64,000 nt of DNA from Fimbriimonas sp. (GTDB lineage Bacteria; Armatimonadota; Fimbriimonadia; Fimbriimonadales; Fimbriimonadaceae), in the NCBI GenBank assembly GCA_031292555.1, contig JARLGV010000051.1:1-64000 (forward strand). The letters are read 5' to 3'. Position numbers and translations under genes: made by a program. Below, in pieces: positions 25,413 to 33,261 of this stretch. Numbering within the stretch: the first letter of the stretch is position 1; each line of letters starts with the position of its first letter. The notes beneath the pieces were generated by a model. It had not been told where the DNA came from. It searched no databases and saw only the letters and a list, made by a program, of their open reading frames with translations.

Positions 25413-27128
25413 ATGCACTATGACGTGGCGATCGTTGGCGGCGGACCGGCCGGAAGCACGACAGCGGCCTTTCTCCGAAAGCATGACCCAACCTGCAAAG
25501 TGGTCATTTTCGAACGTGAGAAGTTCCCCCGCGACCACGTCGGCGAGAGCCAGTTACCCCCGATTTCCCGAATCTTGGACGAGCTTGGAGTTTGGGAGAA
25601 GGTCGAAGCGGCTAATTTTCCGATCAAGATCGGCGCGTCATACCGTTGGGGAAAGACGCCCGAGATTTGGGACTTCGAGTTCGTTCCGCGCGGCATGTTT
25701 CGGGACGAGCCCCGCCCGGCCAAGTTCGAAGGGCAGAGGCGTTGGACAGCGTTTCAAGTGGACCGCGCCATCTACGACGAAATCCTACTGCGCCATGCCG
25801 AAGAGTTGGGCGCCGAGGTCCACGAGGAGACCCGAATCGCCAAGATTCACAAGGAAGGCGACCGGATCACCGGCCTTGGAATGGACTCGGGCGAGGTAGT
25901 CACCGCAGACTTCTACGTCGACGCATCCGGCCACCCAGGGGTCATTCGGCGCGCCATGGGAGTCGAGACCTCGCACCCTACAAACCTCCAGAACATCGCG
26001 GTGTGGGACTACTGGCAAAATGCCGATTGGGCAGTGAAGGTCGGGGTGGGCGGCACCCTGGTCCAAGTGTTCAGCCTCGGATATGGCTGGTTCTGGTTCA
26101 TCCCTTTGGGGCCGACCAGAACCAGCATCGGATTTATCACGTCGGCAGACTATTTCAAAAAGACCGGTCTCACGACTGAGGAACTATACAAGAAGGCATT
26201 CGCGGAGGAGCCTCGCCTCCAAGAACTGACCAAGAATGCGACCAGCGAGGACAAGCTTCAGGCCACGAAGGATTGGTCCTTCGTTTCCACGCGCATGACA
26301 GGCGAGAACTGGATGCTTGTGGGAGAAAGCGCGGGATTTGCCGACCCAATTCTGGCGGCAGGATTGTCGCTCACCCATTCGGCAGCCAGAGAAGCGGCGT
26401 TTACGATCCTGGAGTTTCGGAGAGGTCAAGAGGACCCCATGTGGCTGCGCGAGCAGTTTGAGAAGATTCAAACGCGGCGAGTCGGCAACCACATCCGATT
26501 TGCGGATTATTGGTACACGGCCAACACTCAGTTCACCGATCTCCAGGAATTCACGAGCGAAATCGCAAGAACGAACGGCTTGGAATTGACGCCGGACAAG
26601 GCGTGGGCGTGGCTTGCCCAGGGAGGTTTCATCGACGAGGAGTTCGCGATCGGCTTGGCCGGCTTTACGCTCGACCAAGTGAAAGACCTTGGAAGCCACC
26701 TGACCGAGATTCAGCCGACCGAGCATGTCGCGGGAAACAATGTCTTTGAGCTGAATCTTGATGGCGCGAATAGGATCGATCGAGCGGTCTATCCAAAGGG
26801 CCAAGTCAAGCGTTCACCGTGTTTCGAACGAGATGGCCGGGTCCTTCCGGTTCTCGGCAGTACCGATCTGATCATCCATCTGCTGCAAAAGGGTACGGAG
26901 AGAAACGAACTTGCGGGGAACCTGCTTGACGTGGCAAGGCACTATTCGACTAACGAGACCTTCGTTTTCCAGGTGCTCGCGCCGTTCGAGATTACTCTTG
27001 AAGCGATGATCTCCGATGGGTGGATCAAGGCGACCTATGAGCCATCCGTGCCAATGACCCCGCTGCCCAACAATCGCACGGTCCTTCAGTGGCTTGTGGA
27101 TAACGGATTGCCTACCCCAAATGCATGA
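25413..27128 (+). CDS. flavin-dependent halogenase-like oxidoreductase, paralogue 1
   Basis: A 571-residue FAD enzyme. The dinucleotide fold is DVAIVGGGPAGS (4-15). FPRDHVGES (39-47) and the WxWxIP motif WFWFIP (226-231) are the hallmarks of flavin-dependent halogenases. Lys72 in FPIKIGASYRWG sits where phenolic halogenases place the catalytic lysine that carries the chloramine or hypohalous acid. GENWMLVGESAGFADP (about 302) is the second FAD contact. Residues about 450-560 form an extra C-terminal domain whose LIIHLLQKG...ILEAMISDGWI pattern vaguely recalls PqqD-like winged helices. Substrate and true halogenation activity are unknown; an electron-transfer partner is not encoded nearby. A paralogue lies 1.7 kb downstream. 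It has no signal peptide and is presumably cytoplasmic. Confidence 0.82.
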   Translation: MHYDVAIVGGGPAGSTTAAFLRKHDPTCKVVIFEREKFPRDHVGESQLPPISRILDELGVWEKVEAANFPIKIGASYRWGKTPEIWDFEFVPRGMFRDEPRPAKFEGQRRWTAFQVDRAIYDEILLRHAEELGAEVHEETRIAKIHKEGDRITGLGMDSGEVVTADFYVDASGHPGVIRRAMGVETSHPTNLQNIAVWDYWQNADWAVKVGVGGTLVQVFSLGYGWFWFIPLGPTRTSIGFITSADYFKKTGLTTEELYKKAFAEEPRLQELTKNATSEDKLQATKDWSFVSTRMTGENWMLVGESAGFADPILAAGLSLTHSAAREAAFTILEFRRGQEDPMWLREQFEKIQTRRVGNHIRFADYWYTANTQFTDLQEFTSEIARTNGLELTPDKAWAWLAQGGFIDEEFAIGLAGFTLDQVKDLGSHLTEIQPTEHVAGNNVFELNLDGANRIDRAVYPKGQVKRSPCFERDGRVLPVLGSTDLIIHLLQKGTERNELAGNLLDVARHYSTNETFVFQVLAPFEITLEAMISDGWIKATYEPSVPMTPLPNNRTVLQWLVDNGLPTPNA

Positions 27129-27156
27129 ATGGGCCGCTCGATGAGCGGCCCTATTC
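27127..27156 (+). terminator. terminator of halogenase-like gene 1
   Basis: GAAT-GGGCCGCTC, a three-base loop, and GAGCGGCCC-T-ATTC form a 13-bp interrupted stem that begins within the stop codon region. Confidence 0.75.
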
Positions 27157-27205
27157 ATTGCGTCAACTATAGTCCAGGTCCGACCTTCAAGAGGCGAGAT
27201 ATCCC

Positions 27206-27490
27206 TTACTTGCCGGTGTAAACCATGTGGCCGAAGGCTTCGCGCGAGTGGGCTTCGCTTCCGGTGAGCTTGGCAAGCGCCACCTTGTCCTCGGGACTCA
27301 AGGCGTCGTAATTGCCCTTCGCCTTGTCGAAATACGATCGCATCGCTGCGGCCGAGTCGACGCGCGTCTTGGTCAGCGTCGGATCTTCCTTTACCATTCC
27401 GTCGCCCGAGCATCCGGAGAGAGCCAGTACGGACGGAAGGAGCATCGCCGATAAGACTCCGAGCAGGAGCATGTTTTTGTTTAGTTTCAT
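27206..27490 (-). CDS. small lipoprotein
   Basis: A 94-residue protein with a basic N-terminus (MKLNKN), a hydrophobic stretch and a lipobox ending LALSGC, so it should be lipidated and anchored at a membrane. The mature part is short and charged, with a predicted helix (DSAAAMRSYFDKAKGNYDALSPEDKVALAKL). I recognise no family. It lies downstream of the pseudopilin gene on the same strand, separated by a stable hairpin at 27508-27536, so it may be read partly through that hairpin. ATG 27490 is chosen because the frame upstream runs through the hairpin. Confidence 0.7.
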   Translation of the reverse strand: MKLNKNMLLLGVLSAMLLPSVLALSGCSGDGMVKEDPTLTKTRVDSAAAMRSYFDKAKGNYDALSPEDKVALAKLTGSEAHSREAFGHMVYTGK

Positions 27491-27507
27491 AGGCCTATAA
27501 ATGGACG

Positions 27508-27536
27508 GACCCGGAAGGGGTTGTTCCTTCCGGGTC
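27508..27536 (-). terminator. hairpin between pseudopilin and lipoprotein genes
   Basis: A perfect 11-bp stem (GACCCGGAAGG with CCTTCCGGGTC) and a seven-base loop lie 20 bases past the pseudopilin stop. There is no T-run; partial termination or mRNA stabilisation is plausible. Confidence 0.65.
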
Positions 27537-27555
27537 AATGGGTGTATCCGTCAGA

Positions 27556-28455
27556 CTACTGATTCTTCTGAGGCATACTCGTGCAGAACTGGGCGACGGC
27601 ATTCGGGAACTGGCCCCAAGTGTTCGCAACTGCTGCATTGATGTCGTTCTCAGAGAAGTTCCAGAAGCCCTCTGCGTTGGGATCGCCCTTCCATACGGGG
27701 GCCGGACCCGAGAAGATGCCGGCATCGACGCCGACGTTGGCGAACTGGCTGCACTCGCTGACGTACATCGTTCGCTTGGCATGACCGTCCATGAAGGCGA
27801 CGTTCTCTGCCTGATCGTTGTACTTGCCGCTCAGGTTTCCACCGATCAAACCGGTGGTGGGGTTACCCGCCATCCAAGACGTCTCGGAGTCCACGCTGTC
27901 GTTCCAGTTCTGAGCGAATGGGCCCTTGTCGGTCGTGAAGCTCTTCGCTTCGACGATGTCGCCAACCGATGCAGGCGTCGAAACGCTGCTCATGCTGAGG
28001 CCGGGGTTGTCGAAGTAGCCGCCGCCGCCACGCTGACCGAAGACGTTGTTATAGTCGTAGCCGCGCTGAATCATCGGCAATCCGTTGAGAGGAGCGAGCG
28101 CCGTACCGCAGATGGCGGTTCGGCCCGCCGGGTCGGTGAAAGCATCCCAATAGGCCGATGCCGGATTGGCCGGATCGTGGAAGATGCCCGCACTCTTGGT
28201 GTACGGATAGATGAGGTCGCGCCAGCTCTCGCAGATGCTGGAGTCGATCATCTGTCGACCTTCTCGCATGTCGTCGAAATCGTTGTAGTAGATCTGCTGG
28301 GCGAGGCCAATCTGCTTAACGTTGGAAAGACCGGACGATGCCTTTGCAGCGGCCTTCGCCTGAGCGAATACCGGGAACAAGATCGCGGCCAAGATGGCGA
28401 TGATGGCGATAACCACCAGAAGTTCAATAAGAGTAAATGCGCTTTTTTTGATCAT
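27556..28455 (-). CDS. type IV pseudopilin-like protein (prepilin N-terminal domain)
   Basis: A 299-residue protein beginning [15 protein letters not shown], an ideal short leader plus prepilin peptidase site, followed by the same helix and [14 protein letters not shown] junction as the copy at 14270-15040. The mature domain differs almost completely from that copy apart from [15 protein letters not shown] and the DGH motif ([12 protein letters not shown]). It belongs to the DUF1559-like pseudopilin group. The start at 28455 is chosen for the leader; GACGGAAA upstream may serve as a ribosome-binding site. It is divergent from the second halogenase-like gene, with a shared 332-base regulatory gap. 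Confidence 0.92.
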   Translation of the reverse strand: MIKKSAFTLIELLVVIAIIAILAAILFPVFAQAKAAAKASSGLSNVKQIGLAQQIYYNDFDDMREGRQMIDSSICESWRDLIYPYTKSAGIFHDPANPASAYWDAFTDPAGRTAICGTALAPLNGLPMIQRGYDYNNVFGQRGGGGYFDNPGLSMSSVSTPASVGDIVEAKSFTTDKGPFAQNWNDSVDSETSWMAGNPTTGLIGGNLSGKYNDQAENVAFMDGHAKRTMYVSECSQFANVGVDAGIFSGPAPVWKGDPNAEGFWNFSENDINAAVANTWGQFPNAVAQFCTSMPQKNQ

Positions 28456-28787
28456 TTGTGTTTCCGTCTTTGGACTCAACAATATGGCGAGGCCCATCCC
28501 GTCAATCGACGAAACAGGAACGTATGAATTCGGGGGAGGGACAAAAGAAATAGCTATGGAACAACAACCGGCGAATCGCCGGTTCTGCGTTTGCCAGCCA
28601 ATCCATGGCTTGCTTAACCGTCTCAGCAGTATAACAGCAGATTAACGTACATCCAAACTTTTTTTGATATTTTTTGATTTAAAGCATTATCACCAGGTAG
28701 GCGATATTCTACTAATTGGCTCAAGCCGGCCTTTTGGCTTGGTGAACCGGTTCATCAATGTGGCGCGGCCCTTGCTATAATGCGCAC
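28456..28787. other. divergent intergenic region with regulatory palindromes
   Basis: This 332-base gap separates the pseudopilin gene from halogenase-like gene 2. It holds a near-perfect 19-bp palindrome (AACCGGCGA/TCGCCGGTT, 28566-28584), an AT-rich stretch with a doubled TTTTTTGAT (about 28661-28680), and the operator and promoter of the halogenase-like gene at its right end. I see no gene in it. Confidence 0.6.
28743..28781 (+). promoter_or_regulatory. palindromic operator and leaderless-type promoter of halogenase-like gene 2
   Basis: TGAACCGGTTCA (28743-28754) is a perfect 12-bp palindrome. It is followed by 21 bases, TATAAT (28776-28781), six bases and the ATG at 28788. The palindrome covers the place of a -35 box and resembles LacI-family operators with a central CG. 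Near-identical sites precede the lacI-type gene and the GH144-like gene. Confidence 0.65.
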
Positions 28788-30512
28788 ATGAATTGCGACG
28801 TGGCAGTGATTGGCGGGGGGCCAGGCGGGAGCACGCTTGGGACGTTTCTTCGGAAATACGACCCGAAGCTTAAGGTCGAGATCTTCGAAAGAGAAGTATT
28901 TCCCCGCGACCATGTCGGTGAAAGCCATCTCCCTCTCATCTCCTACTACCTGGATGAGATGGGTGTTTGGGATCGGATCGAGGCGGCGGGATTCCCGATC
29001 AAGATCGGTGCGACGTATAAGTGGGGCAAGACCAAGGAGCTGTGGGACTTCGATTTCATCCTCGGCGGGAAGCTCCAGGACGAGCCGCGTCCCGCAAAGT
29101 TCGAGGGTCAGCGCCGCTACACCGCCTTTCAGGTGGATCGAGCCCACTATGACGAGATCCTACTGGACTATGCCCAGGAACTCGGCTGCGGCGTTCATGA
29201 AGGAGTCGGCGTCACCAAGGTAAATCGATCCGGCGACCGGGTCGACAGCCTGGAACTCAGCAACGGCGAGACAGTCACCGCTCGATACTATATCGACGCA
29301 TCGGGTCACACCGGGATCTTGAGAAGGGCGCTCGATGTGCCGGTGGAATACCCGACCGGACTGCAGAACATCGCGGTTTGGGACTACTGGCAGAATGCCC
29401 GTTGGGCGGAGAACATCGGCATCGGAGGCACCCGCGTTCAGGTTATCAGCGTCGGCTATGGCTGGATATGGTTCATCCCTCTCGGCCCCACTCGCACTAG
29501 CATCGGACTGATCATGCCAGTCGACTATTACAAGGCGTCGAAAAAGCGACCGGAGGAGCTGTACATGCAGGCTCTTTCCGACGAGCCACGGATATCCGAG
29601 TTGATTCGCGAGGCTACACGGGAGTTCAAACTGGCAACCACAAAGGATTGGTCATTCCTCGCACGCCGCCTATATGGTGAGAACTGGTTCCTGGTCGGAG
29701 AGAGCGCCGGCTTTGCCGATCCAGTGTTGGCGGCCGGCCTAACGATCACGCACGGATCGGCACGCGAGGCGGCGTTCACGATCCTCGAGTTGGATCGCGG
29801 CTGGCATGAAGCGGCATGGCTCAAGGAGGAATACCAAAAGCTCCAGGAAAACAGGGTGCGCAATCATCAGCGCTTCGCCGCTTACTGGTACAGCGCGAAC
29901 GAGCAGTTCTCCGACCTCAAGGAGTTCACGTCCAAGATCGCCGATATGAACGGCCTCGACCTCTCTCCGGAGAAGGCCTGGCAATGGTTGGCTCAGGGAG
30001 GCTTCATCGACGACGACCACGTCGCGGGAACGGCCACGCTATCGCTTTCCGCTTTGAAGGGCCTGGGAACGTACTTGACTCCGATGGAGATCAGAAGCCC
30101 ACTCGGTGAAAACAACGTGTTCAAGCTGAATTTGGAGGGGGCAAAGAAGGTCCGGCGAGCCAAGTATGAGCTGGGCGGCGTGAGGAGGTTTGTCGCTTAC
30201 CAGCGAGGCGCCATGACACTCCCTCTTGAGGGAGTTTTCGAGATGCTATTCAACGTACTGAAAGAGCATTCGACCCTTGAGGAGATCGTCGCCGAGTTGA
30301 ACCGGATTGCGATCAGCCGGAAGGGAGACAAGGAATTCGAGACGTGGTATATCAATCGAGTGCCAGTGGCCTTCGAAGCCATGATTGTGGGCGGCTGGAT
30401 CGACGCGTCTCTCGATCCCGAGAAACCAGTTATGCCGGTGACCAGCAATACAGGCGTCATGCACTGGCACGTTGACACAAACGAAGCGCTTCGCAAGATC
30501 GCGGAATCCTAG
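28788..30512 (+). CDS. flavin-dependent halogenase-like oxidoreductase, paralogue 2
   Basis: A 574-residue FAD enzyme closely related to the gene at 25413-27128: 56 of the first 80 residues match by eye and no gap is needed through residue 231. It keeps DVAVIGGGPGGS, FPRDHVGES, Lys72 in FPIKIGATYKWG, and the WxWxIP motif as WIWFIP (226-231). The C-terminal extension (about 455-560) is also shared, with MLFNVLKEHSTLEEIVAELN and AFEAMIVGGWI resembling a PqqD-like winged helix. The start is ATG 28788, six bases after TATAAT; an upstream in-frame start at 28758 lies inside the promoter. A palindromic operator suggests control by the LacI-type regulator encoded 381 bases downstream. The substrate is unknown. 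It could be a halogenase or an oxidase of the same fold. Confidence 0.82.
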   Translation: MNCDVAVIGGGPGGSTLGTFLRKYDPKLKVEIFEREVFPRDHVGESHLPLISYYLDEMGVWDRIEAAGFPIKIGATYKWGKTKELWDFDFILGGKLQDEPRPAKFEGQRRYTAFQVDRAHYDEILLDYAQELGCGVHEGVGVTKVNRSGDRVDSLELSNGETVTARYYIDASGHTGILRRALDVPVEYPTGLQNIAVWDYWQNARWAENIGIGGTRVQVISVGYGWIWFIPLGPTRTSIGLIMPVDYYKASKKRPEELYMQALSDEPRISELIREATREFKLATTKDWSFLARRLYGENWFLVGESAGFADPVLAAGLTITHGSAREAAFTILELDRGWHEAAWLKEEYQKLQENRVRNHQRFAAYWYSANEQFSDLKEFTSKIADMNGLDLSPEKAWQWLAQGGFIDDDHVAGTATLSLSALKGLGTYLTPMEIRSPLGENNVFKLNLEGAKKVRRAKYELGGVRRFVAYQRGAMTLPLEGVFEMLFNVLKEHSTLEEIVAELNRIAISRKGDKEFETWYINRVPVAFEAMIVGGWIDASLDPEKPVMPVTSNTGVMHWHVDTNEALRKIAES

Positions 30513-30892
30513 TAAGGGAGTTCGCGCCCTTGTGCGCACGATGGAAGCCAGTACATGTGTCTTTGGCATCGATGAAAAAAAAGACCTGCAATTCAAAATG
30601 GTTTAATGTACAATGCAGAATCGATTCACTAGGCGCCCGATCCAGTGAACCGATTCAGACGATGGCAACCTCCATGCTTCCGGATGTCCCGTCGCGGTGC
30701 GTTTCAGCCTATGGCCGAGCCAAAATCGCGAAAAATGCCAGGCTCGTTGCCGTCGTTGGAACTCGTCCGACCGACATAGTCTTTAGCCGAAACCGCGCCG
30801 AAAAGGCTAGAAAATGGCCCGAACTCGAACCTTTCGCAACCCAACTTGATCCCGATCACAAAGGCGGTCAGCGTCTAGCGATGAAATAAGCG
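30513..30892. other. long leader region of the lacI-type gene
   Basis: This 380-base gap contains the promoter and two palindromes described separately. From ATG 30661 a frame of about 75 codons runs to TAA at 30887-30889, three bases before the regulator's ATG, but its composition is atypical and it resembles nothing, so I do not call a gene. A weak stem (AAGGG/CCCTT, 30514-30531) just past the upstream stop may terminate the halogenase-like transcript. Confidence 0.5.
30609..30657 (+). promoter_or_regulatory. promoter and twin operators of the lacI-type gene
   Basis: TACAAT (30609-30614) is a plausible -10. Just downstream are AGAATCGATTCA (30617-30628) and TGAACCGATTCA (30646-30657), with centres 29 bases apart. 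Sites this close to the start of transcription fit autorepression. Confidence 0.55.
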
Positions 30893-31933
30893 ATGCCCAA
30901 TTCAACAGCAAGATCACAGAAGCGGCCGACGATATCAGACGTGGCAAAGCTCGCCGGAGTGAGCAAGGTTACGGTCAGCTATGTCTTGAACGGGCATAGC
31001 GTATCCGCACGTATCAGCCCGGCGACTCAGGAGAAGGTGTCACGCGCCGCCGACGAGTTGGGATACCGCCCGAGCGTAATCGCGAGGAGTATGGTCACCG
31101 GTCGCGCGGAGACGATCGGCGTTGTTTTCCAGGATCCTCTCTACTTCGCTGTCCGATCCGATTTCATCCGCGAAGTCATGCATGGAGTGAACCTGGCCGC
31201 CGTTTCGGTCGGCTACGATCTTCTTTTGCACACGAAGCCGGTGCCCAATGCGCTCGTCGAGTGTTCGGTCCTTACCGACGGACGGGTCGACGGAGTGCTC
31301 ATCCTCCGAAATCGGGACGACGAGACGCTTCGACTTCTGCTGGAGCAAGGCTTCCCGTCGGTACTATTCTTCTCGCGCTCTGACCATGAGCACATCTCCT
31401 TTGTCGACTGCGACAACTATGGCGGCGCGGTTTTGGCGACCGAACACTTGGTTTCGCTCGGCCACCGCCAAATCGGGATGGTGCTGGGCCACCATGCTTC
31501 GACAAGTTCATCGGAGAGGCTAGCCGGGTACTGCGACACGCTGAATCGATCTTCCATCGAATTCGACGGTCGGCTGGTCATGCGCCCGACGCCTGGTAAC
31601 GAATTTCAATGTATTCGTAATTTTATCGTTGAGCAGAAACCTACCGCGATCTTCTGCATATCAGACCTCTATGCGATCTACACGCTGATGGTCGCCAACG
31701 ACCTCGGCTTGAGGGTGCCCGAGGAGCTTTCGGTGGTCGGCTTTGACTCACTGGAGTCTTGCGAACGGTCAAACCCGCCTCTCACGAGCGTCAGACAGCC
31801 AGTGCTCGAAATCGCCAGGAAGGCGACCGAGATTCTCGTCAGCATGGCGCGAAACGAGAAGGTGGAGAGTAGAAGGGTGATCTTCCCCACCGAACTCGAT
31901 ATCCGTCAATCGACGGCGCCGCCGATTCGCTAG
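30893..31933 (+). CDS. LacI-family transcriptional regulator
   Basis: A 346-residue regulator. The LacI helix-turn-helix is TISDVAKLAGVSKVTVSYVLNG (split about 13-34), followed by the hinge region ELGYRPSVIARSM. The rest is a periplasmic-binding-protein-like effector domain: TIGVVFQDP, DGVLILRN, FVDCDNYGGAVLATEHLVSLGHRQIGMVLG, AIFCISDLYAIYTLM and LSVVGFDSLE. The ligand is probably a sugar. Palindromes of the form TGAAYCGRTTCA occur in its own promoter and upstream of the flanking halogenase-like and GH144-like genes, so it likely represses all three until its ligand appears; this is inference. Its stop interlocks with that of the convergent GH144-like gene (CTAG). No strong ribosome-binding site is visible. 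Confidence 0.93.
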   Translation: MPNSTARSQKRPTISDVAKLAGVSKVTVSYVLNGHSVSARISPATQEKVSRAADELGYRPSVIARSMVTGRAETIGVVFQDPLYFAVRSDFIREVMHGVNLAAVSVGYDLLLHTKPVPNALVECSVLTDGRVDGVLILRNRDDETLRLLLEQGFPSVLFFSRSDHEHISFVDCDNYGGAVLATEHLVSLGHRQIGMVLGHHASTSSSERLAGYCDTLNRSSIEFDGRLVMRPTPGNEFQCIRNFIVEQKPTAIFCISDLYAIYTLMVANDLGLRVPEELSVVGFDSLESCERSNPPLTSVRQPVLEIARKATEILVSMARNEKVESRRVIFPTELDIRQSTAPPIR

Positions 31934-33207
31934 CCGACTTTTAGCGGTCGCTTGTCGCTCGGGCCCTCGTCCGTATGGTGGAAGCCTGCCCGACGCAGGC
32001 CCTCTCGGTAGATCGGGCTGGCCAAGCTTAGCTTCTGAGGGAGTTCGTCTCGCGCAGATTCGATCGCGAGCAATTCCATGCCAAGGTCAATGCCGATCAC
32101 GTCGGGGCTTTGCCATTTCTTACTTGGGTTGATGCCGTTGGCAAACCCGTAGATCCCAAGCGATTCCGGGTAGTCGCGCGCCAGGTGGTTAGCGACTCCG
32201 ACCGCGTTGGCTCGATCATAGATGATGCTGGCGATGGCTCCGGTCGGCGAGATCGTCCCATCGTCGCTACCTGTACCTTCCGGCATGCCGTTCCCGACAT
32301 AGCCAGATGGTGCGTCGCCGGCATTAAGCCCCCAAAAGTCGGCCCCGTAACCCTTGAACTTCATCGGATTGTCAATCGCGTAGGCGCGTTGAGCATGGCA
32401 GTCGTTCTTGCCTTCGACCCAATAGTCGTATCCGAGCGAGTCGCGCTGATCTTTGAAGTCGATGAAGACCTGGCTCATCTGGTGCATGAAGATGCAGCCG
32501 CCGATAATGAACTCGTTGCCGCGATAGGTGACCAGCGGAGTCCGCCGAATCGACGGCCATAGCGTGTCGGGAACGACCTTGCTGGCGCCGAGGGCGATCA
32601 GGTTGAAGAACGTGCTCTCGTACTGCCCGTCCCAACGCGCCTTGATGAAGCCGTGCTCAGGGTCCCAGCCCATACAAATCGTCGTGGAGGCCGGCTTGGC
32701 CCCGCCGTCCGTTAACATGAATCCCCAGTCGACGTTCTTGAACGTCTCATTTACCATCTTCGTGAGCTCAGGGTCCTTGAACTCCTGCTCGGCGATAATC
32801 TCGCCTGCCAGCAGCAACCCGGTGTCGATTGTCGAGGACTCGCTGTTCCAATGCCGCTCTCCGTTTCGCCAGTCGACAAAGTGGAAGAACCAACCGTGTT
32901 CCTTCAACCCGTGCTTGTTAAGCCAGTCGACGGTCAGGCGACTCCGCTCCAAAGCGGCTTCGCGCGGTAGCCAATGCCGGTGAGAGCCAATCGCGTAGGC
33001 AGAAAGAGCGTATCCGCAGGCGGCGACGCTTGCGACGATGTAGTCATCCTTCTTCTTGAAGTTGGCCGCCCGATCCTTCGTCAAGCCGGTAACCGGATTG
33101 GACTGTTCCCAGAAGAACTTAACCGCCTTCTGAGAAAGTTCGTCGAGCAAAGCCTGACCCTGAAGGGGGCCTGCCATCACCATCGAAAGCAAAGCGGGTA
33201 GGAGCAT
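31930..33207 (-). CDS. GH144-like (glycoamylase domain) secreted enzyme
   Basis: A 425-residue protein of the glycoamylase/PF10091 family, which includes GH144 endo-beta-1,2-glucanases. It is an (alpha/alpha)6-barrel type: KAVKFFWEQSNPVTGLTKDRA, YIVASVAACGYALSAYAIG, WFFHFVDWRNGER, SSTIDTGLLLAGEI with the usual Glu/Asp-rich loop, and FGWGFM-like DWGFMLTDGG. DGTISPTGAIASIIY is a conserved late block. The N-terminus (MLLPALLSMVMAGPLQGQ) is a signal peptide. TATAAT lies eight bases before the ATG and a TGAAYCGRTTCA palindrome 20 bases further upstream, so it is probably leaderless and controlled by the neighbouring LacI-type regulator. The substrate may be a beta-glucan, but the family is not uniform. 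Confidence 0.87.
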   Translation of the reverse strand: MLLPALLSMVMAGPLQGQALLDELSQKAVKFFWEQSNPVTGLTKDRAANFKKKDDYIVASVAACGYALSAYAIGSHRHWLPREAALERSRLTVDWLNKHGLKEHGWFFHFVDWRNGERHWNSESSTIDTGLLLAGEIIAEQEFKDPELTKMVNETFKNVDWGFMLTDGGAKPASTTICMGWDPEHGFIKARWDGQYESTFFNLIALGASKVVPDTLWPSIRRTPLVTYRGNEFIIGGCIFMHQMSQVFIDFKDQRDSLGYDYWVEGKNDCHAQRAYAIDNPMKFKGYGADFWGLNAGDAPSGYVGNGMPEGTGSDDGTISPTGAIASIIYDRANAVGVANHLARDYPESLGIYGFANGINPSKKWQSPDVIGIDLGMELLAIESARDELPQKLSLASPIYREGLRRAGFHHTDEGPSDKRPLKVG

Positions 33208-33215
33208 GTCGCGAC

Positions 33216-33253
33216 ATTATACAGCGAATGAACCCCAACGGTGAATCGGTTCA
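33216..33253 (-). promoter_or_regulatory. palindromic operator and leaderless-type promoter of the GH144-like gene
   Basis: On the minus strand TGAACCGATTCA (33242-33253) is followed by 20 bases, TATAAT (33216-33221), eight bases and the ATG at 33207. The layout is almost identical to that of halogenase-like gene 2. A further half-site (TGAACC, plus strand) is at 33229-33234. Confidence 0.65.
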
Positions 33254-33261
33254 GCGAAAAC

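Noticed and set aside
25413-27128. Assigning the flavoenzyme as a tryptophan halogenase
   Set aside because: The Lys72 context and FPRDHVGES resemble phenolic-type enzymes, and the substrate cannot be read from sequence, so only the family is given.
30530-30889. Plus-strand frame of 119 codons ending three bases before the lacI-type gene
   Set aside because: It covers the promoter and operators, has atypical composition and no similarity. A shorter form from 30661 cannot be excluded but is not supported.
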